In this document: in pieces, positions 40,073 to 53,449 of the stretch
Layout of the letters: each line of letters begins with the position of its first letter
Position numbering within the stretch: the first letter of the stretch is position 1
Assembly: GCA_013399115.1 (NCBI GenBank)
Contig: VXAA01003157.1
Location: 465,239 to 529,238, forward strand
From: Anseranas semipalmata
Lineage: Eukaryota > Chordata > Aves > Anseriformes > Anseranatidae
Length of the DNA stretch: 64,000 nt
Direction of reading: 5' to 3'
Translations under genes and position numbers: made by a program
The notes under the pieces: generated by a model
Databases searched by the model: none
What the model was told of the DNA's origin: nothing
Seen by the model: only the letters and a program-made list of their open reading frames with translations

Positions 40073-42621
40073 CAAGTGTCAGTCGTGTAATTTTGGTAAA
40101 ATAGGAGACAAATGGAACTGAATAAAATTTAAGATGAGATCACTCACAAAATAGAAAGAGTAGAACCACAGGTTTATTCAGAAACTGTTTTGTTTCTGTG
40201 GTTTGGGATTGGCGGTCAGAAGGAAAATACTACAAACTGGAAGCAAATCATGCCTTACCTCTTTAATTTCAATAAATGCTTCAGTGAACACTGCTGTCAC
40301 TCACACATTTTTGTATTTTAAAAAGGCGGGGTACAAGGGGCTTTTCTCCCAGCTATTTTCCTAGGTAAGAAGTCATAGTTATGTTCCAACAGCTTAGATT
40401 TAGAATGGGTGAGGAATATAGCAACTATATGTTTCGATCTACCTATTGAGTTTATAACCCTGTTATCGAAGTAAGGAATAAGTAATGCTAAGGTAAATAC
40501 TATCACATATGAATAATTCTACTGCAAGAAATAGTATGTACAACACAGCGTACGTAGCATGATTACACCCTATTTGCTCGCTAATAACCAGTTTCCAAGT
40601 TGATAGACCATCTAGTGTCTGATGAGGTAAAATGTTTATTGTTTATGTCAATTCATCAATAGGGAAATTAGTCTTCCTCAGCCACTTATTTTTAACCAAG
40701 GAAAATGATTAGACTGGAACAATGCCTAATGAAATATTAAAAGAGAAATGTTACAAGGTATAGAGAATCGTTCAGTATTAATGACCCTGTTTCATAGAAT
40801 TTAACAAAATTTAGTTTTAGTTTTGAATGAGCTATTCCTCACTTGTTTATTGAGAAACAAACTGTGGGATACCAGAGAGCCAGAAACCACTTCTTTCTGA
40901 AAGAGAGCAATCTGTTACTGCTTTTACTGGCAAGGCACCCATTCCATCACTTTTTCATATTTTTTCTGAAATACTGGCTATCTTGTTTCACACTGGGTAA
41001 AAGAAAACCCCGTTTTACACTGCTCCTTATCACCTTTCTTTAAATACTGGTTTTCTGATGAGGTGAGATGGAAGAAATAGAATTTCTATAAGCTCTTCAA
41101 TTACTCACTTAGGTACTAGATACCCTGGATTTTTAGCTTTATGGCGGGGCATGAGTGGATCTAGTATAAAACCACATTTTATGTCATGTCCCGGCATGAT
41201 GCAAGGCAGTGCTTTTTGGTTTGCTAGTTTTCAGACCTGAGAGTCTGCATTCTCAAATATTTTCAGTGAATTTGTCATGTTGCCTAAAATAATTGACACA
41301 TTTCAGTAGATGGATTGTCTGCAGATTTCCACCAGAAAGCAGATTTTTGCTAAACGTGTTCACGTATGAAACTGACATATAAGGACTACATTGCCAAAAA
41401 TTCATTCCTCATCCAGTGTTAATAAAAGTCTTTTATTAACCATGTTAACATTAAATTTTTTTCATAGGAGCCTCACTTTTATGGAAATCCCTAATTTCAT
41501 GTCTGGGTGTGAAGGTATTGAAGATGATTAGTATATACTTGCAATACTTGGCTCCAAAATTTTTAAATTCAAGCATATAAATCACGTTCTGGATGAGCTT
41601 TGTTTCTGCATCACAGACCCTGACAATGTCAAATTTTTACTTGCATGACAAGTTGCTAGTAGCTTACACCATGTAATAGACAAGTAAGTTACAAAATTTC
41701 AGCCTAAAATTTAAGCCATTTTAAAGAAAATGTCACTAATGAAGCTATTGACTACTGTGTTGTGCATTCTCATTAAAGTAGCTAAATTATGTAGAGCATA
41801 GTTATAAATCCCTGAAATTAGGGGGTTCATAATGTAAGTGCTGACACTAACAGAATTCTAGAGGCATGAGTAGTGTCACTGTAATTAGCTTAGAGGTGAT
41901 ACAGATCACGTTTTAGTATTCTTTCAGACTCTGCAAGAAGAGGTGGTTTATTTCTTTCAGGCATAATTACATTTGTCACATTTTTTGAGATTGCAAAAAT
42001 CATACTAGCATAAAAAGGCAAGATGACTTTCAGAGCACTTAACATCATGTTGTTTGTAATATCATTAGCAGGAAGAGATGATGGGGAAAAAAGTGGAAAA
42101 CAGAGCTCTCTACTTTTCAGATAATTTCTCTGCCTTCTTTCCCTTTTTAATTTTTTTTTTTCAAAAGAGTCTATAGACTAATGGGAACAGAAAATACGTT
42201 CTCTGATATGTGAAGGATGGAATGTAGGGAAGAGGAAGTCTCTATAAATCCAGTTAGTCCCTCAATGGAAAGGGAAAAATCTGTATTTATTTTTTTTCCT
42301 CCTGGGAGTTGGTTACTATAGCACGCCATGTCTCTGCAAGGACATATTTTGGTAGTTGTGCTTAGTCTTAGGCTCAAGGTCACAGAGCAAGTTCATTGAG
42401 TCAGTTGTATCTGTTTTGCCTGCAGGGGCAGAGATAGGTGTGCATCGGTGGTTCATAATGCTGAATTTGTCTGCCTAGTAAGGAAGTTGACATCAATCTA
42501 CCCTAGAGTGAAAGTGCCAAGATTTTCTTTGTTGTCAAGATGAGGAATATGTAGGTTGAGAAAGGAATGATGATGGGGCAGTCAACTTGTCTATCTGTTG
42601 CCGACACAAAATGATTGTCTA
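40073..42621. other. Intronic sequence with a 23-bp palindrome
   Basis: Unique AT-rich sequence. The only notable structure is the near-perfect palindrome at 41418-41440. Confidence 0.55.
41418..41440. repeat. 23-bp near-perfect palindrome
   Basis: GTTAATAAAAG (41418-41428) and CTTTTATTAAC (41430-41440) are exact reverse complements around a single T. It is immediately followed by CATGTTAACATTAA, which holds another small palindrome. The function, if any, is unknown. Confidence 0.9.
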
Positions 42622-42977
42622 CGTGCCTGTGTCTGGTTTTGGTTCCTCAAATACCAGCAAGACACACATAAACTGGAGCAAGTTCAATGGCGGTCCACCA
42701 AGATCATTAGGAGTTGGAGCACTTGACATGTGGAGAAGAGGCTGATGGAGCTGTGCTGAGCAAGTCTGGAGAAGAGATGGCCCTAGGGGACGTAAGATCA
42801 GTCCCCCTGGTGTCTACAGGGAGGGTGTAGAGGAAACTCTTCTCAGCGGTGCATGGTGGGAAGAAGAGCAGGCATAACTGGAAAAAAGAGATGTTCAGAC
42901 TGGGTAAAAGGAGAAACTTTGTCACCGTGAGGACAGCCAAGCAGTGAAGCAGGTTGCCCAGAGAGGTTGTACAGATA
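42622..42977 (+). mobile_element. Old CR1 LINE fragment lacking its 3' end
   Basis: Recognisable CR1 blocks in order: GTGTCTGGTTTTGGTTCCTC, a diverged GGAGCAAGTTCAATGGCGGT-CCACCAAGAT segment, AGTCTGGAGAAGAGATGG, CTTCTCAGCGGTGCA, GGCATAACTGGAAAAAAGAG, TTCAGACTGGGTAAAAGGAG and GCAGGTTGCCCAGAGAGGTT. It stops before the terminal units, so it is internally decayed and 3'-truncated or rearranged. Divergence is clearly higher than at 59851. The - strand open frame at 42707-42940 is a shadow. Confidence 0.85.
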
Positions 42978-45900
42978 GAAGGCAGTCAAATAGTATTTGA
43001 CTGCAGCCCATTAAAACGTAGTCAGTATCTTTGATTTAGATCTTGGGTGTTTGTTTTGTTTCGATATCCCTTCCCCCATCTCCCCCAAGTAGTCTAGCTG
43101 CACTAGCTCAGAGTTCAGTAAGGGCTAATTAATTAACCAGCTGGAAACCCAGGGTTCTGAGTAGGTAGAGTAGCTGAGGTCAGCTTCAGTGCTTTTGTAA
43201 CTTCATAGTTAGCAGTAAATAATTAGTGAAGTTAGAGGTAGTTTAGGTATGGCCAAAAGTGCCACAGCTGTTGCATTCTTAGAAATACTCTTTATTCTGT
43301 CCGGGGAAATGTTACTAGGATTTTAGTCTGTACAGAGGCCCAGCATATGGTCCAAAGAAATCAAGAAAAAAAAGTTGTCTTTCTTCTCTCCCACTATCAA
43401 AAAGTAGCATTCAAAATAGAGAGACGAACTAATAAAAGAGTTTTCAGTATAAAAAGAGCCTTATTATATGAGCAGTTGCAGAGACTTGGTTACTTTCCTA
43501 CAACAGCTGGCAAGCGAAAACTGCCAAACAAATCACTTTTCATAGCGCATACTCAGTGCAGCAAAGTAACAAGACCATGTTTAAATAATATATGACTTTT
43601 TTATTTGTATTTCTGATGTATTAGGAGTACTGCAATCTCAAAATGCCTATTTAGCCAGACAAGAAAATGAATGCTAATAACATGAGGCATATATGCATGT
43701 GAGTTTTCTATTGCAAATAGAATCATAAGGGATGAATTAACTGGTACCACAGAGAAAGATAGTTACGTTCTGGGGAAGGAGATTCAGAAGTCATTTCTGT
43801 GATAACAGTTTGACTTTGAATTTATCACTGAACAAAGTGATCAATCATTAAAGCACTTTGGAAGCTATAAAAGATTCTGCAAATGCATTGTCCTTTCATG
43901 CTTGTCAAGTTTGTGTAAGGGTAATGCTGGAACAACAGATTTCCACTGGGACAAGTTCCTGCACTCCAGTCAGAGAGAGAAGGAAGAGGAGAGAAGGGAA
44001 GGTGGACAGGGGGAGTTTAATATATGGATGGCGGTTCTAAAATTGTGTAGTATTTATTGAGTGGAACCAATGCAAGTGTAAATAATCTGCTAACAATCAA
44101 AATTTGAGTAAATGAAAGGCAGAAGGTACAAAGAATGTAGATTGCAGATGTAGTGTCATTCCTGACCACAGCTATTGATCATGTCAGATGCTTAAAAGCT
44201 CATTTGTGCCAAGAAGCCAAAACTGTCCTCAAGGGGTGCAGTTCTGGGGAGGACTGTGTCTTAAATGAAGGATCTCGCTAGGAAGATTTCTAATGTGCAC
44301 AAACAGCATACACATTCCTCACATTCCTGTGTAAAATATTCCATTCTGTAAATGGAGAAGTCAGATATCCCCTGACTGCTGCAGACAGTGCATTCAGTTT
44401 CCTGATCTACAAAGATTTTTCTTTGTGATCTGAAAGATGCATAGATTTACATTTACAATAGAGAGGACTGAGCCCCTCTTGGAACCCACAGCTCTTACTA
44501 AAATTCTGAATATTCACCATATGGAAGATGCATTCCTTATTTTCAAGGAATGATACCCACAGGATCTGTTACTGTAGGTGATGAGGTCCTTTGGAAATAT
44601 TTGTGAGAAGGGTAGGGCTTTAATTTTACTCCTAGAAATGATTCCATCTCAACTATGTTCCCTGCATCCCCAAACAAACCACGTATCTATAAACTGTATG
44701 ATGTACAATTTTAGAGGAAGGTATCTTTTACTCATTACATCCAGAGCACTTACATTTGTTGTAGATGAGCAGGGTTAAAATGCTACCTTACCTTGTAAGG
44801 CTAGAAGCCTACGTAATGAAGAAGGACTAAAATAGGCAGAGTGATTCATTTCATCCTACATATTCATGTGCAAAAAATTTTCCTAAAATCACCAGTTTGT
44901 TTCCTTTGTCTAGAAAGCACACAGTTTCAACACTAAGGTTAGGTGAAATGAAACTACCTAAGACAAGGTAGTTACTGTGCTCTTGAAAGTAGCAGCTAAA
45001 TATAGAACACTGATCAAAAGCCTTGAAAGCCATTGGAAAAGACTTTCTAAATGAGTTGTTTCTCTAAAGGTATTCTTTTTGAAGGTGCTGGCTCTGTTTG
45101 CTTGTCTCATCTTACACCTTGGGAGCAGAGGTTTTATTCCCTGGTGTTAGCAAATCTTCTTAAGGCAACACCTCATAGGTTCACTTTTCTTTCCATATTT
45201 TATACAACTTAAAAATAAAGTCTCTGACATGTTATTCTTCATATTTCGAATACGGACACAGTTGCAGAACAAATTATGCAAATATTCTAAGAAGGATCAG
45301 AAGACTATATTCAGTCTCAGAGGTCCTGATGGGGCTATTAATGTTTTCATACCATCTTCCCTCACAGGATAGCTACCAAAACGGATCCTGTGTCTCAGGC
45401 TGTTAGATCGTGTCTTCAGCTGCAACATAAACATCTGATGCTTTTCCATAAATCAGCTAAGCAATCTATCTTGACTTGAAGCAATATTTTTTCATTCATA
45501 GACTATACACAGTCTTAATCAACATGTAATTGAAGTAATTGATTTACCTCCTCTGGAAGAGTGGCTGTTCTTAAAGTCTGCCAGTTTTTAATTCATCCCA
45601 GCTGAAGAGATTAAATGACCACATGATTTAGAATATTCTCCACATATCTTCATAATTACTATAGGGCATACTCAGGGACTGCTGCAAATTTCAGAGAAGC
45701 TATATTTATCACAGGCAAATGACTGAACACCACTGAACATATAGCATGCTAAAATATTAACAGATTTTAATTTCAAAAAAGTTTTATCAGTATGAAAACA
45801 CCTCAGAAGAAATGTCAGTTTTCTGCTATACTGTAAAATAAAAATATATTCTAGTAATTTTAAACCAAGTCATGCACAGATATATTTACAATAAACATTT

Positions 45901-48900
45901 TCAAAAAATTATAATACTTTTGTAACACGCTTTTTCCTTTTTCTTTCCCACAATGTACTGTCATTCTCTATTCTGTTTCTTATTTTCTTCTGATAAATGC
46001 GAAGCACTGCTAATTGCACACATTAAAAACAATACCTATATTTTATACATCTACTAAGAACACAATGCTATTGCCTTTAATTAAATTGCCATTAAGTTAT
46101 AATGTGATAAAAGATACTGAAAACCAAATATTTGTTACATAAAGCAGGCACATGTTTGCACACACACGCACAATAGCCTTTTAAGATCAGCAATTCAGAT
46201 GATATGTCAACTGACAAAATAAGGCTAATTTTACCACCATCTGCCTGGGAATGATTTGCAGAACGCGTTGCGTAGAGACAGTATGCAAACGCTACACAAA
46301 TTATACAAACAGATCATCCTGAGAAAACTAGTTTAGTCTAGTGCTATCCTGTATCAAAACCAGAAATCATACTGGTCTGTATGCAACATTAGGCTCTTAG
46401 AACAAGATAGCTTCTTTTTTCTAAAGGAAATATGCTCTCAAGTTTTTATTGTAAAACCAAATGTTGTTATAATTGGAAAGCTGGATTGCCATCAGCTCCC
46501 CATCTTACTTCAAAAAAGGCCTATGTATAGCTTTTTCTTGTGACAGGGAGAAAATAAAACTCAGTTTTGCTTACAGAGGCTAATTTCCTGATCTAGGATG
46601 ACAGGGATACACTGATGGGGTGTAGAACAAGCTAGTTCAAGTGTTTAATGACGGTGTATGAGCCATGTTACAGCTGCTACAACCAAGGCTTGGAATAGAC
46701 TGAGGGGGTTGGAGAGATCTTCCTTCATTCAAGGTACTGTATTGCGGCACCAACACCGCTCATACTTGGGCTCAGTCTCTTGCAGTCTCTGTTAACTTCA
46801 GTTAGGTGGAATATTCTTTAGTCCTCTGGCAGTAGTGACTTAGATGCTGCTAAGGGTCAAGCTGCAGTTTCAGGCGTTTCTTCTTAATATGCTAGTTTAA
46901 CTGCTGTCAGTGTAATGCTGCTGTAAAGGTGTTATGCAAACATAGATGCACAAACTGTATACGCTTGGCAGCTCTGAGGTACTCTGAGCAATGGGAGGAA
47001 GTTTTTCCCCTCTGTATCAGAGATTCTTTTGCCAGTTGACCATAATCAGATGCACGGCATGCATCACAGCCCTCCTGTTTTTACAGGGAGTGATTAGATA
47101 TGGAACTATTTGTATTTTTACTGATACTTGGATAATTGGCCTAGAAGAACTTTCTTTCATTTGTCATGTCACATTTAAAATACATGATGCTTAGGAAAAG
47201 AAATACTAACACTGTAGGCATCTATTTGTAAATAAAGACTGCATTTATGTCATACAATGAAGAAGCAAGTCAATGAGATGTTTGTTACAACTTAATTTTT
47301 ATTTTGACAAAATGAGATCTCTCTGGAAACAGATAAAAGTCTGGAGTTACATTAAAATAACTAGTTTTTATGTATTGGTATAACAGCTTGAGATTAACGG
47401 GATAAAACCAACATTAGGATTTTAGATGGTGGCATTGCAAAGACTTGTGTATATTTTAGAATTGTACATGCTCTGGTTAGTTTTACTGAAGATGGTGGGA
47501 TTACTTACAGGATAAATAAATACAGGATATTTTCTTTTCCAGAATGAGGCCTTCCCTTACAGCAAGGAAGTGAAAAAACCCAATACTGTAGAGTCTGCTG
47601 TGCTTGAAAAATATCTTCACAAACGGCTTTCGTAAAGTCATACACATTAAGTTACTGTTAAAGCTTATCATGAGCTTACTCTCTTCAACAGTTAATTTCA
47701 TCCTGGGAAAAAACTAGCTGTAGCAGTAAGGCCTTTATTCTTGCACCTCGAATAACTTGGAATCTGTTGAAAAATATAGTCTCTAGCATGAGTAAGTAAA
47801 TTAAAAATACATTTTTTTTTTCTTCCACTGGTATGCTTTTTCTCATTTTCTGAACAATTGCCTCCCTCATACTTTTAAAACTGGGAAAATAAAAAGAAAA
47901 CCCAGGCTATTTCAGTCTAGTACTATAGCTGTATTTTACAGATATTTCAGAAATATCAAATACTCCTTTCAGGGCTTTAAGGGTGAAAATATACAGGATT
48001 TGATTCACTAATGTACAACTTTACTTTTCATCACTTTAACATTAGTTGATTTCTTGGCCTCTGGAGTCTATTAATTATTCAAGAAATGAGCTAAGATAAA
48101 GTTGGAGGTTTATCAGCGAGCACAATGGCTTACAATGAAAAACAGCAAGTATAGCACTCAGGAGATATTATAATATAATAATTAACTGTCTCTTTTAGTC
48201 TTTAGGCATTTTTCAATTAAACTTTTCTATAAAGTCCATTATTATTTTGTCATATAGTTTCTAGGGAGAATGAAATACTCTGTTTTGGTGGGGTGCTACT
48301 CACTGACACTTCCTAAATCTTTTTTCTTTGTGAAAAGAGGAACATCTTCTGAAACTTCCCGAAAAATAGCAATAATGGTACGGCCAACAATTATTATCAA
48401 CTAACTTTGCAGTATGTCTTAATAGAGTGTACTGGTCTTAAATGAAAAGTAAATTTTTCAGTCTAGTGAGAGGAGGACTGAAAAGATGATCAAGAAACAA
48501 AAAAGGTACCGTGCAATTTTTCTTTCCAGAGTACAGAAAGCCAATGGTTATTTTGAAGCTTCAAGGATTTCTTTTTTTTGGAGTGTGGTTAGAAGATGTA
48601 GTAGATTTCATGTGAATTATTATTACTGTGTTCTTCTGGTATCCAGTATATTTGTCAAGTGTTAAATGAAATTTCCAGCACAGGAAGTTTAAGGTCATCA
48701 TTTGACATACATCTTGTGTTAATTCGGAAAACAGTGAAAAGTAGTTGTTATTGTATCCATCTGTAGCAGTGTAAAGCAATTTTACTAGGCTTTGGAATAA
48801 ATACATATAAGATGATACGCATTTTTCAGCTGAGTCTGACATCTAACTTCATGAATAAAAAAGACCCTATTAATCATTGGGTGATAGAGTCACATACATT

Positions 48901-50760
48901 GTATTTATCATTCTTGTAAGAGTGAGTTGTCTCTTGTTAATGTTTTGAGGAAATGCTCGTAATTATACAGAGCAAATAAGCCAAGAAAGTAAAAAATACA
49001 GTTAACTTCTACAGAAGCTTAAATGCTTGTCGCTAACTTTATATAACACTTTACAAATAATAGTGTGTGCAAGTGGTGAATGTTATTTTTTAATGCATAT
49101 GTGATTAATAGGTGTAATTCTATTGCCTGGAAACAATAAAAGGCGACTATATATTCTTAAAGTGCAACATCACACATACTCATGCAACCTACACAACAAA
49201 AACCATACGAACACTGTGCAACAAGGAAACAGAAACAGTGTTTTCAACTAACCATTACTAGTATAAATTAACCAATACTTAATATCACAGTATTTATTCC
49301 CTGGAATCAACTCAGTGTGTTGAAATGTGTAGCCAAAGTCCGGGGGGGCACAAGACTAAGGGTGTTTATTGAAATACTCATTTTTGGTCCATACCTGATG
49401 ATTCTGTGGGGAATACAGAATCTTCATTTCTGGGTCAGACTTTCAAATATGAGCTTACTTGTATGCCTCTTGAAGCAATTAGAAGTCATTACTACCAGAC
49501 TACCATTCGGATAGGCAAATGAAATAATTTTATAAATTCAGTTTGGTTTGTAATAATCTTAGTGTCTTTTTAACCAAAAGCAATGGATCAGAAACCCTAG
49601 TTTGCGTACTCCATCCAAACTTATTTTGTACAAATGTATGCACAGCTATCCCTATTCAGGGATTCCTGAACATTTTACCTATGCCTTTAGATCTTGCTTG
49701 CCATTCTTCAAATAAGGAAAGAAGCATTTGAATCCCTGCTCTTCATGATCAGTTGATTGCATAAATTAATTTCTAGCGTAAGATGATTTCTCTTCTCCTC
49801 CCATTCTATGCACCTCTGCTTCCATTGTTTTCCTTTGAAATTACATTCGACACATTTCACTGATAGGTAATGCCTTTCTGTAAGTATTTGAAACAATATT
49901 AAAACAAATACTGAGTTTCTGGAACCTTATCATTCTAAGCTGACCAGTCTGCCCAGAGTCAGAGGATCACAGTCTGGACTCTTGAATAGGTTTGAAAGAA
50001 CAGAGAGCATTTAAACAGGTAGCTATGTATTGAACAAACCAGTGAAATGCATCCTGAAGTCTTACAGAGCTTGAATTTAGTCTCATTTTTAAAGCTTCCC
50101 ATCTCTTTTCAAGGTGTCCTCTCTAAAGCTGCTGTTCATGCTATAGCATCCTGCGAATAGAAGAGCAGTAATACTTTAATTCTACTCCATATTCCTTTTC
50201 TAAGCTCTTAGAAGCATTGAAGCATGTCAGTGTCTTTTTCTTTCTTAGATGTGTAAAAGGACATTCTGTAAAGCTGCATTCCATAAAAATGGACAATATT
50301 TAAAATTTATGGATGACAAGGTGTGTAAGTAATCAGAAGTATTTGCTATTTTCCCTTTTAATTATTTTAAGCTAACTGTAAGCAAACCTCATACATTATA
50401 GAAGTAGTCTTCCTAACCCCAGTTTAATATCACTATTCATTGTAAGTTAGGAGTCATCAGTATGCATGACAGGGTGGCAGACTGAAAACTGAGTTAGAAC
50501 AAAATGGAGAGCTAAAATGCGATCCAGCAGTGCTGGCAGCATCCTTTTCATGCTCCTTCTAAATCTATTTTAAGTCTTTAGAAAGGTTATATTTTTCTGA
50601 GACCTTTTGTTTTCTTCTGCCTCTTGTGCATACTGTGTCTTCTGGCTCTTGGTCTTTTCTGTTGGGACTTAGATCTACCGTAGGATGCTGGGGACTATTT
50701 TGTTTCTTTTTGTGTGGGAGACACAGAAATTCTTTGGGCTGCTCTGTAGTATGTCTGCAG

Positions 50761-50810
50761 TCAGACTCGACGATCCCCATGGTCCTTCTCAGTTCTGTCT
50801 GACTATGAAA
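50761..50810 (+). mobile_element. Possible CR1 3' end remnant
   Basis: AGACTCGACGATCCCCATGG followed by TCCTTCTCAGTTCTGTCTGA and CTATGAAA resembles the CR1 terminal block GGACTCGATGATCCCTGTGG-TCCCTTCCAA and the ATTCTATGA units. Only about 50 bases match and nothing upstream is clearly CR1. Confidence 0.4.
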
Positions 50811-51987
50811 GCTCCTCCCATATTTTCATCTCGTTTGCAAGGGAAATCCAGAACTGGAAATTGGAAATCACCATTCTTCACCACAAGCCCATTATTGCCT
50901 TTGTGTGGAGCCAGCTGTAAGCATCAGACTTGCATGAATTTTCGCACAAAGAGGAAGCAGCAATAACTTAGCACACGTCAGACAGTCGCACCTCTGCACC
51001 CCTGTGGGAACAGCAGTACATCTTCACCTGCCATTGTCCACTGCTCATGCCATTTCTTTATCTAGTAAGAAATTAATTATGAGAGCAATTTTTGAGACCG
51101 TAAACTAGAATTCAGCTGGAGCTAAAATTATAAATTATATATGATGAGAAATACATAATGAATTACTTTTTATCAGCTGTCCTGAGTTACAGGACATGCA
51201 AACCAAAGCATCAATCATTCTCTCTGTGATAGAGAGTAGCTGGGAGTTAACCACTGCAAGTCTCAGTGCAGATATTTCTGTACTCTTGCTTAGCAGCCCT
51301 TTGTGCAGCTCAGCCTGATAGCTATTTGCTGATGCTCTTGTTGGAAAGTAGCTGCCATGAGCATGACTGCTTTTCTGAGCTGGGAGATGGCTATAGGTAG
51401 GTGTCCGTTGGGTTTGTAGGTGTCTGAAGTGATCAATATGTAACTTGCTATTGATTTAAAAGGAGTTAATTCCTTGTTTCTTCAGATACCTTTGCAAATG
51501 TACAAGATGCCTGCCTATATCTGTGTGAAGCAAGTTGCATGTGCAAAGTATACCTTATTAAAGCCTCCCATGTGAAGTGCCACTTCATCAGCAGATGCAG
51601 CCCCAATGATAGCTAGGGTACTGATTTCCTCTTGGCTTCTTGCTGTCTGTAAAGCTCTACAGAAACCGGACTGTGTAACAGACATTTCCCTTATACTTTA
51701 TGTATTTGTTACAGAGCTGACACTGATTATGTATTTGTTTTGTCCATCTTTTTGTTGGTTGCTCAACACATGCTCCTGTCTTCCCATCCATTTCAGACAG
51801 ACCAGATTATCTCTGTATAATACCTAACTCTTCTTTTGTGTATTTTCTTAACAGCAGATGGTACGAATTCTTGTCGGTATGTATTGTTCAAATCTGTGTC
51901 CTGATGATGTATGTAGCATTTCTATGTATGATCTGAGTATGGACACCTTCATTCTTTCCAGGTACACTTTTCCTCTCTGTGGAAATT

Positions 51988-52004
51988 AAAAAAAAAAAAA
52001 NAAA
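51988..52004 (+). repeat. Poly(A) run containing an ambiguous base
   Basis: Thirteen A residues, an N at 52001, then three more A residues. The N marks uncertain base calling or run length in the assembly. Confidence 0.9.
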
Positions 52005-53382
52005 GGATTTTTTATAATTTTAGTAATAATGTATTGTAACAGGAAGAGGAAATGGATACTTTGGATATCCTTATCAATGGGGGCTAACACTGCAGGTTCT
52101 ACAGGTGGGTTCTTGTATGTAGTAGCTACACGTGAATTACAGAGTAAAGAATTTCTTTAACCATGGATATAGGTGCACATGTGTGCATATATAGTCACAC
52201 AACATAAACCTTTTTTCCTGACTCTGCTCCAATGTTATATCACTATAGTATTAGTGAGCAGTATAGCATCCTCTGTTAGGGAACTATATTTCTCATTTTC
52301 AGGAGCACTGTCCATGCAACTCTTTAGTGGCCTCCTATAGTGCATCACTGGGTTTGCCATTCTCACCCTTGAGAGATGCCTGTGTTCTTTCTGTCTTGCT
52401 AATTCCTCACATCCCTCATCCTTTTCTTCACATAGAGGTTTGTCACCACTGAATTATTCAAAAGTCTGCCTCCCACTCACATACAAAGTAAACTGAATAA
52501 ATTAGAAAGTTAAGTATTCACTGTCAGAATGTCATTTTGTTTGAAATAATTTTCTTCAAAATTTAACTTCAGTTTTAAAAAGATACTACAATTATTTGGT
52601 AATCGTAACCCTTGCAAAGTTTTCATTTCAAAGGTTTCTATAGTCAGACTGTGTATAGGGTAATGTATTAGGTCCTGACTGCAGTCAGAACCATTGTGAC
52701 CATTGGGTTTGTATCATGTGCATCTCATCCTTGGGGCTGAAATCTTACATGCTCAGAAACTGCACTTTTCTTCCCCCCAAATCCTACTTTCTTCTTGGTC
52801 TATTCCTGCTGTGCTAGATTAACACACTAAGACATGGTAGTTGCTTCATCCAAGCATGTGGCAAGTCATGAGGATGACTTCCTCCAAGCATTGGTGTGTT
52901 GCTTATAGGCAATAAACATGTATCTCCACTACATATGTCAGTGCTAACAGCCTGCTTAAAACAACACCAACTTTGTAAATTCCTTAGAAGAGCTATCAGT
53001 ATGTTCTAAACTGACACTCATTCACTTTGGAAATTAAATAAATGCCTTGGAAAAAACTTACATGCACTTAGCCATGCAAATAGTTAATGCAATTAAATAT
53101 ATTTTTTCAGGTTGTTGGTAGAAAATTGTCGCAGAAATAAAAAATCAAAAGCGTTCTAAAATACAAGTATATAAGCATAGACTTATGTAAGAATGCAATT
53201 CTTATAGCTACTTTATAAATATTCAAGAAGATATTAACTTGATTAGTTTTGTGTGTAAATTGTTCTCTTTATTCATATGACATGGCTACTGCTTTATTGT
53301 TAAATGTACATCAGATCAAAAGAATCAAAAAACCAAAGTCTATATATTACGCAGGTGGGGTTAGTTACTGTGACAGCAGGTA

Positions 53383-53449
53383 TTTTGTTTTATTTTATTT
53401 TATTTTATTTTATTTTATTTTATTTTATTTTATTTTATTTTATTTTATT
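53383..53449 (+). repeat. (TTTTA)n microsatellite
   Basis: About 13 copies of the pentanucleotide TTTTA, with one G-containing variant at the left end (TTTTGTTTTA). The frame-shifted translations of this array (repeating FYFIL) create the open frames at 53249-53554 and 53304-53492, which are not genes. Length variation between individuals is likely. Confidence 0.97.

Larger units (their letters stand above)
42978..53382. other. 10 kb of AT-rich intron, nearly repeat-free
   Basis: Apart from a doubtful CR1 remnant at 50761-50810 and a small A-run with an ambiguous base near 52001, no transposon is recognised. Two segments have exon-like borders (47543-47635 and 50249-50320). Several very AT-rich blocks (for example 45840-46130) look unique and could be conserved non-coding sequence, which cannot be judged without alignment. 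Confidence 0.5.

Noticed and set aside
46675..46735. Faint resemblance to the CR1 GGAACAGGCTGCCCAGGGAG region
   Set aside because: Too short and too gapped to separate from chance by eye.
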